This document shows, piece after piece, positions 22,776-33,735 of a DNA stretch of 64,000 bases. Made by a program: the position numbers and the translations under genes. The stretch comes from Stachybotrys elegans (lineage: Eukaryota; Ascomycota; Sordariomycetes; Hypocreales; Stachybotryaceae), in NCBI GenBank assembly GCA_020746835.1, contig JAGPNK010000001.1, positions 3,472,001 through 3,536,000 of the forward strand, read 5' to 3'. Under the pieces are notes generated by a model. It did no database searches, was not told where the DNA came from, and was given only the letters and a program-made list of their open reading frames with translations. Each line of letters opens with the position of its first letter. Positions within the stretch are counted from its first letter, which is position 1.

Positions 22776-23791
22776 GCCGATGACGTTTTTATGTGGTAAG
22801 TTCCGTAAAGAGACCGAAAAGGAGCGTGGTGTAGCAGATACTGCTGAATAAAAAAAAAAAAAGTAAAAGAAAAAAAAGGTACGATGCCCAATTCAATGTG
22901 CTGAAAACATTAGGACGCAGTTCTTTCTTTTTCCCAAAGTGATATCAAACGGATTGCTGCGCGCCGTCCATCCTCGACAGCAAAGTGCCAAACATGAAGA
23001 CAGATTATGAAAGGGGTGAACAAGCCCCGGTAGTCGGTATCTGCTGTCAGCCGTGCTTCGCGGATATGTCGGGCCAAGGGGGGAAAAGGCTGCTGCCACC
23101 GACGAGCAATCCTCGGGCTATGAGCGGATCGCACAAAAATTTGTTGAGATCAGTAGGTAGGTGGTTCTTTGATGAAAAAAGCTCCTGGTCTCATTTTCAA
23201 TATCAGAGTCTTGGTTCCATCAGCGTGACGCTTTTGGCGGCATCGAGTGATGACTCAGCAGATGTAGCCGCTGTGGTTGGCCGTGTCGAGACATGCAATT
23301 TTAAGACATATAGGCATTCAACTCCCTTGGCATTTTATGGATTGCAACTCACAGGCTGGTTCAATCCGTGCGGCTGGATGCTGGATATGATGATGGACGC
23401 TAGTTGTGCAGAGAGAAAAGAACGAGGGCCAACGTATCTATATTTCCCCTCCCGCCTGATCGTACCTCTAAACTGAATCTTTGCACCCTTTTGTTTCTTG
23501 TACCTTGAGCGGATATATATATATGTATGTCGAATGTACCGAATGTGCGGTAGCTGTACAAGAGGTATCCATGCTGCTCTGCTTCTCCGATTTGCGATGC
23601 TGGTGGAAGCTAGAATCGACCCGTCATACTCGATACGAGATGCCGCAAGTTGGTTGCAGCAGTACGGTACGAGAGCCCAGCTAGAACCACACGAAGCCAG
23701 GACACCCGTGGATGATTTGCGGAAGCAGTGATGCCAATAAACCAAAACGCCTTTGAATGCTCCGAGAGATGGGGGAAACCGCTGCCGAATT
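22776..23791. other. intergenic between UBP16-like 3' end and glycosyltransferase start
   Basis: About 1 kb that should include the glycosyltransferase promoter. A poly-A run is at 22849-22876 and an AT dinucleotide stretch at 23513-23526. No gene is supported. Confidence 0.5.
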
Positions 23792-25603
23792 CTAATCTTG
23801 GTCCCTGTCCAGCTCGTAGAATAAGAGGTACACCTCCTTTTGCATGCCCAGAACCTCGCTCGTCTTGGCCTCCTTGACCTTTTCGTCACTCACCCGCCAC
23901 CACTTGTCAGATGTCGCCTTGCGCCGTTTGGACTTCTTGCCTGATGCTAGAGGCGAAGATGGTGCGCCATTCAGCGAGGCCTTGGGTGACGTCAGCTTGG
24001 ATATCGCCGACTTTGTCGACGCTGCGACGGATCGGAGACTGCTCGTCTCGCCGTCTCTATCCTTGTCAGTCGGCGGGCTAGAGCCGAGCTCTGCGGGGAC
24101 ACTGCGCGGGGGAGTAGGGAGCGACTCGAGAGACATGTTGGTCGAGTTTGCACCCGATGGGGGTGACAGGAGGTCAGCCGTGGATATGGCCGGGCTGTTC
24201 ATGTTGCGTGCCGAGACTTCGGGGGTCGAGATGGGCGTAGGGGTCTTGCTGTAGATCTCGGACGGGCGGAAAGTGTTCAAGTTGGGGTAGTGGACGGGTG
24301 GGTTCTGGCGCCTGAAAGCCTCGTAATGACCACTGTTGTGACCTCCCTTGTGAGTCACGAGACCGAGCAGTTTGTACTTGTGCTGTTCCAGGAGACCACC
24401 CAGAGATAGCTGCTCTGGGAAGGACACCTTGGCCGAGTTCTTCTGCGTCACCGCCCCGCCGTATATGGATCGCGAAAGGTGAATTGCTAGGACCTTGGGG
24501 AAAATGCTCATGCGAGTCGTCTTGGCGATCCTCCTCTTGGGGGCATATCGGATGTCCTCCAACTCCACGTCGAGCGGTGGATGCTCGGGGTCCGTCTCCA
24601 TGGCGTGGCGGAGCCGCTTGATGCGTTCCTCGGTCTGGGCCTTGAAGGTCTCCGAGTTCGACCTGGCCATCTCGTGCTCCAGGTTGGTGACGGTTTGCAC
24701 GAGGCGGCACATCTCGCACTTGAAATCGTCGATGTACTCAGTCCTAAAGATGCCGTCGAAGCACGAATTAAGCGAGGTTGACGAGACCTGTGGGACGGCG
24801 AGCGTAATGGTGCAGAATGTCTCCTCTCGCGGCTTCGTCTTGTACCTGCAAGTCTGACATTCCAGGCGGGATTCATATTTGCCCTCCATCGGGAAGCCCT
24901 CCTCGAGCTCGAGAGGCAACGGCGCACCGTAATTGGCGCTTGCTACCTTCTCATCGGACGGTTCGTCCTTGGTTCCATTGGCAAGCTCATCATGAGAGCT
25001 GTCTCCATTCTTCCCCGCTTCTCCCGGAGCAGCAACGGGCAGCACACCGGAATGCCGCGCGTGTAGCCGGGCCCTCTGTCCAGCGTGATATTCGTCCTTA
25101 AGTCTCTCGGCGACGATCTGAAGGAACTCTTGTGCGTCCTGCTGCTGACGGCTTATCCTCTGCTTGAAGGCAACCTCGAGTACTCTGACAAAAGGAAAGG
25201 GCGTGATTGACTTCTTGTATATGGGGCGCTCGTTGAGCGCATCGAGCATTTCCTTGAGTCCCTGGGTGACGAGACCCTGCTGGAGCCCCTCGAGCTTCCA
25301 TTGGGCCACCTCCTGGCCATTGGGCTGGACGAGTTTGGCGTAGACGGCCGGGTCTTCGATACGGCGGCGGTGCGTCTCGCGGATCAGGTAGACGCGCAGG
25401 TCGCCGAGACCGGCGAGGACCTGGAGGACCGAGTTGATGAAGCAGTCGTTTGCCTGGTTGCGCAGGCCGATGATGGTCTTCTTGCGGGAGCTTGTGGTGT
25501 CGTTGTCGATGGCAAAGGTCGGGCCAAATACGTAGATGAGTGCGACGGCAGCGAGCGAAGCTCCAGCGGCGTAGGAGAGCGCCGTGGTCGAGCGCTCCGG
25601 CAT
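23792..25603 (-). CDS. UBP16: ubiquitin carboxyl-terminal hydrolase, UBP16-like
   Basis: Single-exon USP-family deubiquitinase (C19), 603 aa. The N-terminal hydrophobic segment (about 9-27, AGASLAAVALIYVFGP) fits the membrane anchor of yeast Ubp16, which sits in the mitochondrial outer membrane. The Cys box is GLRNQANDCFINSVLQVL with Cys54, where Asp replaces the usual Thr before the Cys. A zinc-binding insert has CQTCRYK and CEMC pairs. The His box is GGHNSGHYEAF with catalytic His426, then DKWWRVSDEKVKEA and a C-terminal VYLLFYEL strand. A Ser/Pro-rich low-complexity insert separates the last two blocks. It hydrolyses ubiquitin isopeptide bonds; the substrate is unknown. The start is the first ATG, directly ahead of the anchor. 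Confidence 0.88.
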   Translation of the reverse strand: MPERSTTALSYAAGASLAAVALIYVFGPTFAIDNDTTSSRKKTIIGLRNQANDCFINSVLQVLAGLGDLRVYLIRETHRRRIEDPAVYAKLVQPNGQEVAQWKLEGLQQGLVTQGLKEMLDALNERPIYKKSITPFPFVRVLEVAFKQRISRQQQDAQEFLQIVAERLKDEYHAGQRARLHARHSGVLPVAAPGEAGKNGDSSHDELANGTKDEPSDEKVASANYGAPLPLELEEGFPMEGKYESRLECQTCRYKTKPREETFCTITLAVPQVSSTSLNSCFDGIFRTEYIDDFKCEMCRLVQTVTNLEHEMARSNSETFKAQTEERIKRLRHAMETDPEHPPLDVELEDIRYAPKRRIAKTTRMSIFPKVLAIHLSRSIYGGAVTQKNSAKVSFPEQLSLGGLLEQHKYKLLGLVTHKGGHNSGHYEAFRRQNPPVHYPNLNTFRPSEIYSKTPTPISTPEVSARNMNSPAISTADLLSPPSGANSTNMSLESLPTPPRSVPAELGSSPPTDKDRDGETSSLRSVAASTKSAISKLTSPKASLNGAPSSPLASGKKSKRRKATSDKWWRVSDEKVKEAKTSEVLGMQKEVYLLFYELDRDQD

Positions 25604-26539
25604 GGCTGGCGGGCTTCGGACTGGTCGGCTATTGCAGGTTTTGCGCTTGGAATGTTTCGGTTTGATTCAGAGGTAGGGAGAGCAACCAACTGGATCGACG
25701 GAAGCCGGGTCGAGCGCGGCAGCGAGGTAGCGAGAAAGGGGATGTCGGATTGTTGCTTCAAGAAAAGCGCGTAGGCATTATCCGCAAGTTCGGTCAAACG
25801 TGGTCGGCAAAGGAATGGCTCGGATAAGCTGAAGGCATTACAAGATGCGACTGTGATGTAGCAGCCAAAAAAGACACAAGAAGAACAAGCAACCAAGGAC
25901 GAAGGAGAGGAAGAAAAAAAAAAAAAAGATCCAACCAGAATGCGCCGTGTCTAAGAAGATGTTGTGGTAGTCAGCTGGCGAGGAATAAAAAAAAGTATTT
26001 ATTGCTCTCTGTGCAAGTGCAAGAAGCTGGTGGCCGATGGACGGACTGACTTTCTTGGGGGGGAAAAACCAGCTCTCCTACTAAAAAGCTGCCGCAAACC
26101 CCAGTAGGTGCAGGTGCGATAGCGAGTGCCTGTCGCAAGGAAAGTATGGACCCATTCATTTGGGAGTCGCGGAGGTGGAAGCGGAGGTGGAGACCGGGCT
26201 ACGGAAGTCACGAAGACCCCGGGTTTTGCACCTTCCTTTGCGAACTTAGTGATTGTCTGGGGGAGGTGAAGAGGAGACGCTTATGCTGAAGTTGCAGCGG
26301 AATCACCTAACCGCCAGTCCATGCTTTCGCTACAGCGACTTCATACAGTACCGTTTTTGACAGAACGCAGTAAATTCAACCCTATCTATCCTTATGTATC
26401 TCCACTTGTTGCCCTGCATAGTACCTATCCGTGCCCCCAGTTCGAAAGCCCTTGGCCTTGCATTCATTCACCATTACATCCGTCGCTTGATGCCTCTGGC
26501 AAACACAAAAAGAACAATCCATCCGCGCCGTACCTTGCT
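25604..26539. other. intergenic, promoter of UBP16-like gene and 3' end of F-box-like gene
   Basis: About 0.9 kb with no credible gene. A poly-A run is at 25915-25927 and another purine-rich tract around 26160-26200. Confidence 0.5.
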
Positions 26540-27544
26540 TCACCACAGCACCTGTGTAACCCACCCCCAGAGCTCCCCCGTCAGGGCGCCTCGCAGGACG
26601 AGATCCGTGACAATGGTATCGGCGTCGTGCGCGTCGTAGACGGCCGGGCCCGGCACCTCGAACAGCGCGACCGTCATCCTCTCCTCCGGGTCGAGCGTCT
26701 TCCAGTTGTCGCACGGGATGGTGCCGATCTCGCGGCCCAGGTCCATGATCACGACCGTAACGTCGCGGGTCAGGCGGTTGTCGCCGTCCGGCAGCGTGTG
26801 GAAGTACTCCTGCTTGATGTTGGTGCCGCCCAGGTTGTCGCAGCGCGAGAGCACCACGCGCTCCAGCCGCGGCAGCGTCGCAATGTCCCACCACAGCCAG
26901 TGGCTGTCGAGCGGCACGCCGAAGAGCGCGAGCCGCCGCAGCTCCGGCCACAGCCGCCACACGTCCGCATCAGGGCCCGGCCCGGGGTCGATGAGGACCG
27001 GGTACTGGCCCAGGCAGGCAAACTCCTCGAGCGCGTCGAGGGACTCGAAGCCCTCCCGCAGCGTGCGCTGCACGTGGTCCCGGTCGTCCTCGAGCTCCAG
27101 CGAGTTGAAGGGCATCTTGACGATGAGCCGCCGCAGCGTCGGACCGACCTCGCGCAGCAGCTCACGCACCAACTCGGCCGTGTGCAGGTCGTCGAGCGTC
27201 TCGCCAAACGGCTCGAGGTACAGGCTCGTCATGCTGCGCAGAGGCATGATGGACGGCATCGAGGGCACCGTCCGCGGCAGGCACGCGAGCATGTCGGTCA
27301 GCCGCTGGCGCGACTCGACGTAGTTGCACCGCTCCCTCAGGATCTTGGTAGCGAACATGTGCACCTCCTTGTTGACCCGCACCAGCGATAGCAGCGTGCG
27401 GCACTCGACGCCCGTCGGCGGCAAGAAGAGGTTGTCATTGAGCGGCAGCACCGTCTCGATGATCTGGTAGATAATCTCGGGCGGCAGCTGCAGTCGCCCG
27501 TTGACTCGCCTGTGCGGCCAAGATTGTGGCGACAAGGAGAGCAT
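26540..27544 (-). CDS. F-box-like protein, unknown substrate
   Basis: Single exon, 334 aa from the first ATG (MLSLSPQSW). Residues about 19-70 (RLQLPPEIIYQIIETVLP, then LLSLVRVNKEVHMFATKIL) fit an F-box: a Leu-Pro start, an amphipathic helix and a final hydrophobic helix. The rest contains irregular Leu-rich segments (LRRLIVKMPFNSLELE; LRRLALFGVPL; LERVVLSRCDNL) that could be degenerate leucine-rich repeats. If the call is right it would be a substrate receptor of an SCF ubiquitin ligase, but I recognise no specific orthologue. Codon use is strongly GC-biased, which produces long antisense open frames. Confidence 0.65.
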   Translation of the reverse strand: MLSLSPQSWPHRRVNGRLQLPPEIIYQIIETVLPLNDNLFLPPTGVECRTLLSLVRVNKEVHMFATKILRERCNYVESRQRLTDMLACLPRTVPSMPSIMPLRSMTSLYLEPFGETLDDLHTAELVRELLREVGPTLRRLIVKMPFNSLELEDDRDHVQRTLREGFESLDALEEFACLGQYPVLIDPGPGPDADVWRLWPELRRLALFGVPLDSHWLWWDIATLPRLERVVLSRCDNLGGTNIKQEYFHTLPDGDNRLTRDVTVVIMDLGREIGTIPCDNWKTLDPEERMTVALFEVPGPAVYDAHDADTIVTDLVLRGALTGELWGWVTQVLW

Positions 27545-28879
27545 GGCTGTTGGATATGATGGAACAGAGTAGAACAAAGCGTGAGAGGATGTATGTGAGA
27601 TGATAGATGATGGTACGTAGAGTATGAGTATGAGGATGGGGATGAGGATGAGGCTAGAGTTGCCCTTGTCTGAATAACCTGCCAGGCCGGCCAGTCCGTC
27701 TGGTACTTATAATTGTCACTGCTTCTCAGCCACCGTTGCTTTTTTCTCTGCATGGTATGGCCTCGTGAGCCCCCCTCCTCTTGTCTCTCCTCCTTTCCCT
27801 CCTTTTTTTCTTCTTCCCACACCAGCTCTCCCCTGCCACGTCAGTTTAGGGAGCATCAGACGAGGAGGGGGAACTTCAATTCTCCGCGGGCCAGGACTCG
27901 AGCCCGAATGTAAGCTGTCGCCCCTCCTCACGCTTATGAACCAGCGCTCAAGGCGTTTTGTGACATATCAAATTGGCAGAGAGCGACAAAAGTGCCAAAA
28001 ACCAAAACAGAAACCCATGGAATAAAGTGACAGGTGGCGTGTTGGAGCGAGAGACTGCCCACGTGGTGCTTTTGGGCGAGGATGGAGAGAGGAAAAAGAG
28101 GCTGGACATGGGGGAGGGGGGGGGAAAACTGATAGTCTTGACTCCAGCCAGTTTCAGACACACCGCATGAAGCGAGACAGGCGAGTGACAAGGCCCTGTC
28201 CAGCTGCCATGACGCCATGACGCCGTACGTAGAAGACGAGCACTGACTGACACACCTGCTTGTCTCGACCGCCACTGTCAGTCTTTTCCCTCTTGCACAC
28301 CGCTGTTGGCTCGGACACACTTGCAGATCCATTGGATAGCTTGAATGTGATGTATTACCCAGACCGCTTGGAGTATGATGCGCAAATAACACGCCACCAA
28401 GTCTATCTATCATGTTTGCTTTCCCATCCTGGCGTGTAAGCCGCCTGTGTCCCTCCCAAAGAGCACCAATCCCTGCCTGTAAAGCCCTGTGTGCAAGTAG
28501 AAGAGAAGGCGAGGGTGAAAAAAAATGAAAAAAAAGAAAAAAGAGAGAGAAAAGGGGAGAGAGGGAGGGAGGGAGAGAGAGCAAATAAAAAGCAAAAGTG
28601 TTTGTGCCAAGGCCATCAATGCTCACCCTCACCCCCTCCTAGAATGGAGATCGGCGTCGTACCACTTCCAGCCCTTCCAGGTGACATCCTGCTACACGCG
28701 ACTGGTCACATAAACTCTCGTGGTTTCCTGTCAATGCTGACCCCCAGAGCTGTAGTTCAGACTCCACAGTGAATCCCAAACAATCGACCTCCTACGCGCT
28801 GAACTCTCTGCTGAGTCTGGAGAGGCTGTCTGCCTGCGTGCCACCTGTGGTACGGTCCCCCATCAGAAAAAAAATTGTC
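27545..28879. other. intergenic between ATG11 3' end and F-box-like start
   Basis: About 1.3 kb, with no gene supported. A purine-only tract (about 28498-28590) and a G9-type run near 28115-28126 are the only visible structures. Confidence 0.5.
28497..28590. repeat. polypurine tract
   Basis: Nearly uninterrupted A/G on the plus strand, including GGGAGG and GAGAGA units. It lies about 300 bp downstream of the ATG11 stop codon. Confidence 0.75.
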
Positions 28880-31800
28880 TCACGGCCCAAGGAGGGAATC
28901 CATGTCTCGTACCTCGGTGTCCTTTCCAGGTCCATCCTGCCCCTTTGAATCCGCTCGAGATGCTCCCCCCTCAGTGCTCGTCCGCAGAGTCAGTGCGTCC
29001 TTGCCACTCGCTTCTTGGTCTGGACTGGTGGTGCTGCTGCTGTTGTTGGCGCCGGCGGCCTGGAGAGACTGCGTAACATTATTAGTATTGGTCGCCGAGA
29101 GATGGCCCCCATGTGTTGGGCTCGTCCCCGCGGGGCTGTCGGATGGCACAGCCCTCAGCGAGTTGGTCTCGCTGGCCAGAACACTGCTGTTCTTGAGGAA
29201 GCCAGCCCCCGCCGCAGCTGCGAATGGTAGGCCCTTCTTGGAGCCAGTGCTGCTTCGCCGGCTCTCCAGGCTCTTGGACAGCGTCTTATTGATGCCCTCG
29301 ATGCTTGCCACGCTGTCCTTGCTCTTTCCTTTCCCCTGCGCGGCGTGCGTGTGGATATTAGCCGTGGCCTCGACGTTATTGGCCGCCACAGTCGACTTGC
29401 CCATGCCAGGAGTAGCCGGAGCGCCAGGCTTGTCTTCTTGGGCCTCAATGAGGTACCACCGAAGTCCGTCAGACAGCTGGAACGGGTTGTCGTTCTCCTC
29501 GTCGTTTACTGAATCCGACTCGTTGCTCTGCTGTAGGCTCTTGGACAGATCCACTACGCGCTCTTGAATGCGGGAGATCCTGGCGACTAGCCACTCTCTG
29601 TGACGTAGCAGGTGGCTGTCTTGCTCCCGCAAGAAGTAGTGGGGGAACCCAACGTTGAAAGCTGCCCACGCTCCCGCCTGCTGGTTGCGCGTGGGTAGGA
29701 ACAGAGCCAAGTCGCCCTCCTTGAAATGCTTAAAGGCAATCTTGTCATGCGACTCCTTCTGCATAGCGTGGGCTCGGTCACGATAGGACCTGGCCTCGCG
29801 TTGCCACTTGCGCGCCTTGTGCTCTGCTTCCTTGACCCGATGATAGAGGGTGTCGGCCAAGAGATCCGCATCCAGGTTGCCCAGTGTTGACATGAAGCTC
29901 TTGTATTTCTCCGCTTCCGCTGAGGCGTCGCCATTCGTCATCCAGTAGACCAGCTCGAGATCGCTGCTCTCGCTCGCGCTTCGCCCACTCAGCGTCACTG
30001 ACCGCCGCACAGATGCGCTGGGGTCGCTCGATTCGTTGAGGTTGTGAGCTGACCGCTCAGGGCGTGGCACTTTGGTAATGGTCATGGCGCCGTCAGCCCG
30101 AGTGACCGCGTAGCCCATGCGCTCCAACAGCCGCACCATGCGGTCGTTTTGCGAGTAGAGCTTCTGTGTCAGATCCTTGGTTCGCTCATCGCGAGCCTCG
30201 TATTGGCTGGTTGCTCGCGCATGTTTCACCTCCACGTCTTGCAGCTTCTCCTTGAACAGGCGGACTTCTTCCTCTAAGCTACCGACCTGAGACTGCCGAG
30301 ACGCAACCTCCTCAGCCAGCTTGGTAATCTTCTTCTCCTCTTCCGCAAGCCTCCTTTGCAGCGTTGTCGATCCCGTCACGCCGTCAGAGAGTTGGGCTCG
30401 GAGCTGACTCAATTGCTCCCGGCCTTCTGCTACCTCACCCTCCAGGGCGGCAACCTTGGCCTTCTCCTCGGCTAGGTGCTCCTTGAGCTGCATGGCCGAT
30501 GTCTCTTCTTCCGAAAGTTTTCCTCTGAGCTCGGACACCTCAGCTCGCAGATCCCGTGCTGTATTGAGGGCTTGGTCATGGTCAGCACGCGACAGAGCTG
30601 CATCACTTTCCATGTTCTGCAGCTTGGCAACCAAATCCGTTGTGTGGGAGTAGAGAGCGTCGATCAAGTCGAGCGCATCGTTGGGGACTGCCCCGTCAGA
30701 AATGATTTCTTGGTAGAACTTTGCCAGCCTCTGACTGAGGTTCTCGAGCGTCTCCTGGGTGTCTTGGAGTTGCTTCGAAGTAGTGCGATGCTCGCTTTGC
30801 AAGGTCTGGACCTCGCGCTCTGTCTGCTCCAGTTGCTCACGCTTCATCCGTGTCTCTTTGCGCAGGAATTCCACCTGGCCCTGTGCCTTGAGAGTCTCGT
30901 CGTTCAACGCACCAGTGAGCCGTTCAACCTCGGCCTCTAGAGCCTGAAATTTTTCATCATAGGACGTCCTCTCGTTCTCCCGCGACTCTCCGAAGTGTTC
31001 AATTTCGTCTTCTGTTTCTTCCAGGCGTGCCCTTAGCGTCTTGATCTCCTCCTCCAGCGATTTCCTCTCACCGAGGAACTCTCGTTCCAAAGCCTCCATG
31101 TTCTCGAGCAGATCCTTCTTAGTCGAATTGACCTCCTGGATCTGATCCTTTAGATCATGGTGCTGGTGTGTCTGGTTGTTGAGCTCCTTCTCAAACTGGG
31201 ACGAGCGCTGCTTTTCTTCCTGGAGTTCGGCCTCGAGCTGGGCGATGCGACGCAAGAGGGGGTCTGCATCGGAGCCGCGTCGAGGGTTCAGGGAGCGGTT
31301 GGATTTGATGGACAGGTTGGGATCCTGCCTTTCCAGCTGTGGGCTTTGGGGTTGGAAAAGACTCCCAGGCCGTGACACTTGGCTCTGCCTGTGGAGTAGG
31401 TCTTCAAGACGCCGTATCCTACTCTCAGCTGTCTTCACCTTGTTTTCGAGCTTGGTCTTGTCATCTTGGAGGGAACGCAGCAGCTCATCGTCGCCACGTA
31501 TCATGAGGCCGCTCCTCCCAAGCGCTGCCTCGTGGACACTGCCGTTCTTGAACGCCTTCAATCGCTTCGATTGCTGCTTGGTAGGGCTGTTGAGCTCCTG
31601 GACGAGGGCTTTGATGTCGTCGAGAATGGACTGGTCCGTCGGCTGGCCCTCGAGGGTCTGTACGAGTTTGTCGATATCCTCCTTGCTGGCCTGCGGCCAA
31701 GCGCTATCCTCGCCGAGGAGGTTCACCTCCAGCCCCATGACATTGGTGTCCAGACCGGGGCCATACATACTGCCCACCATTTTCTGCCACCTTCGTCGCC

Positions 31801-33244
31801 GCTTGGACTCTTCATCTTGAAACAGAGCCATCTCGTTGGCAAGGGTCGAAGAGTCCGTTTTGACCTTATCGACCCATTCCCGCCGCCGGATGGCCTCTAC
31901 GAGAAACGATGCGTACATATATGGTAACTGGTGGATAAGACGCAGATAGTCAAACGTGGTCATATCGTCCTCTGATTGATTGAGAATGGTGATTTGGCTC
32001 TTGACATTGCTGTGCAACGCCGTGATCTTGGTAATAGCTTGCATAAACGCAACAGAGTCGGCTGCGACTTCGTTGCGCGCCTTTGTTGCGTAAAGGGCCA
32101 TGTCGTCCATTTCCTTGACGCGCTTCTTAAGCGACGGCACGAGTCGTTCGGTGTGGATGGATGCCGTTTTAGATGCTTGTGCGACGTCGCGTTGAGTCCC
32201 TCCGTATGAGAGAGCCGTTCTATAGTCTGAGTCAAGCTGCTTCACAATTGCCTCGATATCCTCGAGCAACTGAGGGCTGTCACCGCTATGACTGAGCATG
32301 GATCGTGCCATTAGCTTATCAAAGTTTGCAATGAGGCCCTCTAGACCTTGGTACATCTGGGACGCCGACTTGTCGAGCTCAGCAGTCTTGTCACTGAACC
32401 TGCGGTGGGCCGTGGGAGCGAGCTTTCCCGCCTTCTTGGCCGTCTCCGGCTCTATCAGGTCGTACAGGGTTGGGGCACTCTGGCTGGTATCTTTCCGGGT
32501 CATAAACTGCACCATTGCCTGGGAGATGGGCGTATTCTTGGCCAGCTCGAGATACTGCTCCCAGTTGTTGAGAAGCTGCTGATGCTCTGACAATGCCGGC
32601 GTGACCCATTTCTTGAGCTCGTTGTATTTGGGCTCTATCTGCTTGATGCTGATCTCGAGGTTGGCCATGGCAGCGTCCAAGCACTTAATCATGACGTCGA
32701 TTTCGTCGTAACGGGCCTGGGCGACTGCATCCATGCGTCCGGACTCCTCGGCCAGACGCATGGCCCAGCTTCGGCGCTCCTTGTAGAGATCCTGCCATGA
32801 GGAAATGGATTGGACATCATTTATCGAGTTCGGCGCATTGGGGATGGCGTATCGCTTCGGGGCGGGAATCTCGGACACTAGGGACGGGACGTTCGCTGAC
32901 GATTCTGACTGGGTAATACGCATATCATAGACATAAATCTCCTTCTTCAAAGAACCCGGTTAACATGTCTCCTCGAGTTCCTTATCCAAGGCTGGAGGAA
33001 CTCACTTCAGCGTGCAGACTCGCAAACTTTACACTGCGGCCCTGGGGGGTGAGGGCTACGATATGCTGCGTTGACACAGAACTGTTGCGAGAGACCCATG
33101 CCTTGAGGTCATCAAGACTAAGGCAATATCAGCATCGCAGCCTCGAGGCATCAGCGAACAGGCGGGATAGGCAAACCTGGAGATGCGGGCCGACTCGACC
33201 TCGAGTCGCTGCCCCGTATGGGCTATCAATATCTGGAGAGCCAT
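28880..33244 (-). CDS. ATG11: autophagy scaffold protein Atg11
   Basis: Large coiled-coil scaffold for selective autophagy that binds cargo receptors and the Atg1 kinase at the pre-autophagosomal structure. Exons on the complement: 33177-33244, 33006-33117 and 28880-32944, 1414 aa. The N-terminus begins MALQILIAHTGQRL, a ubiquitin-like fold region, and continues through VKFASLHAEKEIYVYD to the conserved helical N-terminal domain. The middle (about 500-1000) is extended heptad coiled coil rich in Glu, Leu and Gln. A C-terminal claw/Atg11 domain is near 1125-1215 (FKEGDLALFLPTRN; WAAFNVGFPHYFL; EWLVARISRIQERVVDL). The tail is low-complexity. The third-exon acceptor has two AG choices three bases apart; I chose the one that gives AEKEIYVYD. 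Confidence 0.93.
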
Positions 33245-33735
33245 CTCGAGACATTTCCTGGGTACTTCTGCACAGCGCGCAGCAGCCAGGGAAGAGAAAC
33301 AGGACTGCGTCCCGTCGTGAGGACCAGGAGGCTGAAAGGCGGTAGGACGAGGATGGGAAATGGGCCGTTCAAGAGACCCTTCGTCGCATGACTGCGAATC
33401 CGGGGCGAGGCACGAGAGCTTAGACGTCAGGTAGCCACTTAATTACGGACTAACCTAGCATTGGGTAGCGTGATTAACTCTGCCTGCTGATTACGGAGCC
33501 CCAGCAACAACCTTCCATTGTTGACCATTTGCCATCCTGCGTTTTCTGGAGCACAGCCACATGCGGCTGGTGACGCCACACTGCTCCGGTGTGAGGCTTT
33601 CACGCAGAGAATCACGGTGCTCGGCTCATCGAGGTTGGCATATCCTAGATTGGCTTCGCCTTTTCTGTGAGGGCATCTACAGAGATAACACTCATATGAA
33701 TTTTTTTTTTTTTTAACCTTGCCCGCCAACGCGAG
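33245..33735. promoter_or_regulatory. divergent promoter region ATG11 / CENP-H
   Basis: 491 bp between the two start codons, driving ATG11 leftward and the CENP-H gene rightward. A T14 homopolymer (about 33701-33714) lies about 20 nt upstream of the CENP-H start codon and may be a promoter element or a splice polypyrimidine tract. Confidence 0.5.

Noticed and set aside
23355..23385. GGTTCAATCC resembling a tRNA T-loop
   Set aside because: The flanking bases cannot form the 5-bp T stem or an acceptor stem. No D or anticodon arm lies upstream. No other tRNA candidate was seen.
26321..27391. 356-codon plus-strand open frame
   Set aside because: Antisense to the F-box-like gene; Arg/His/Val-rich shadow composition.
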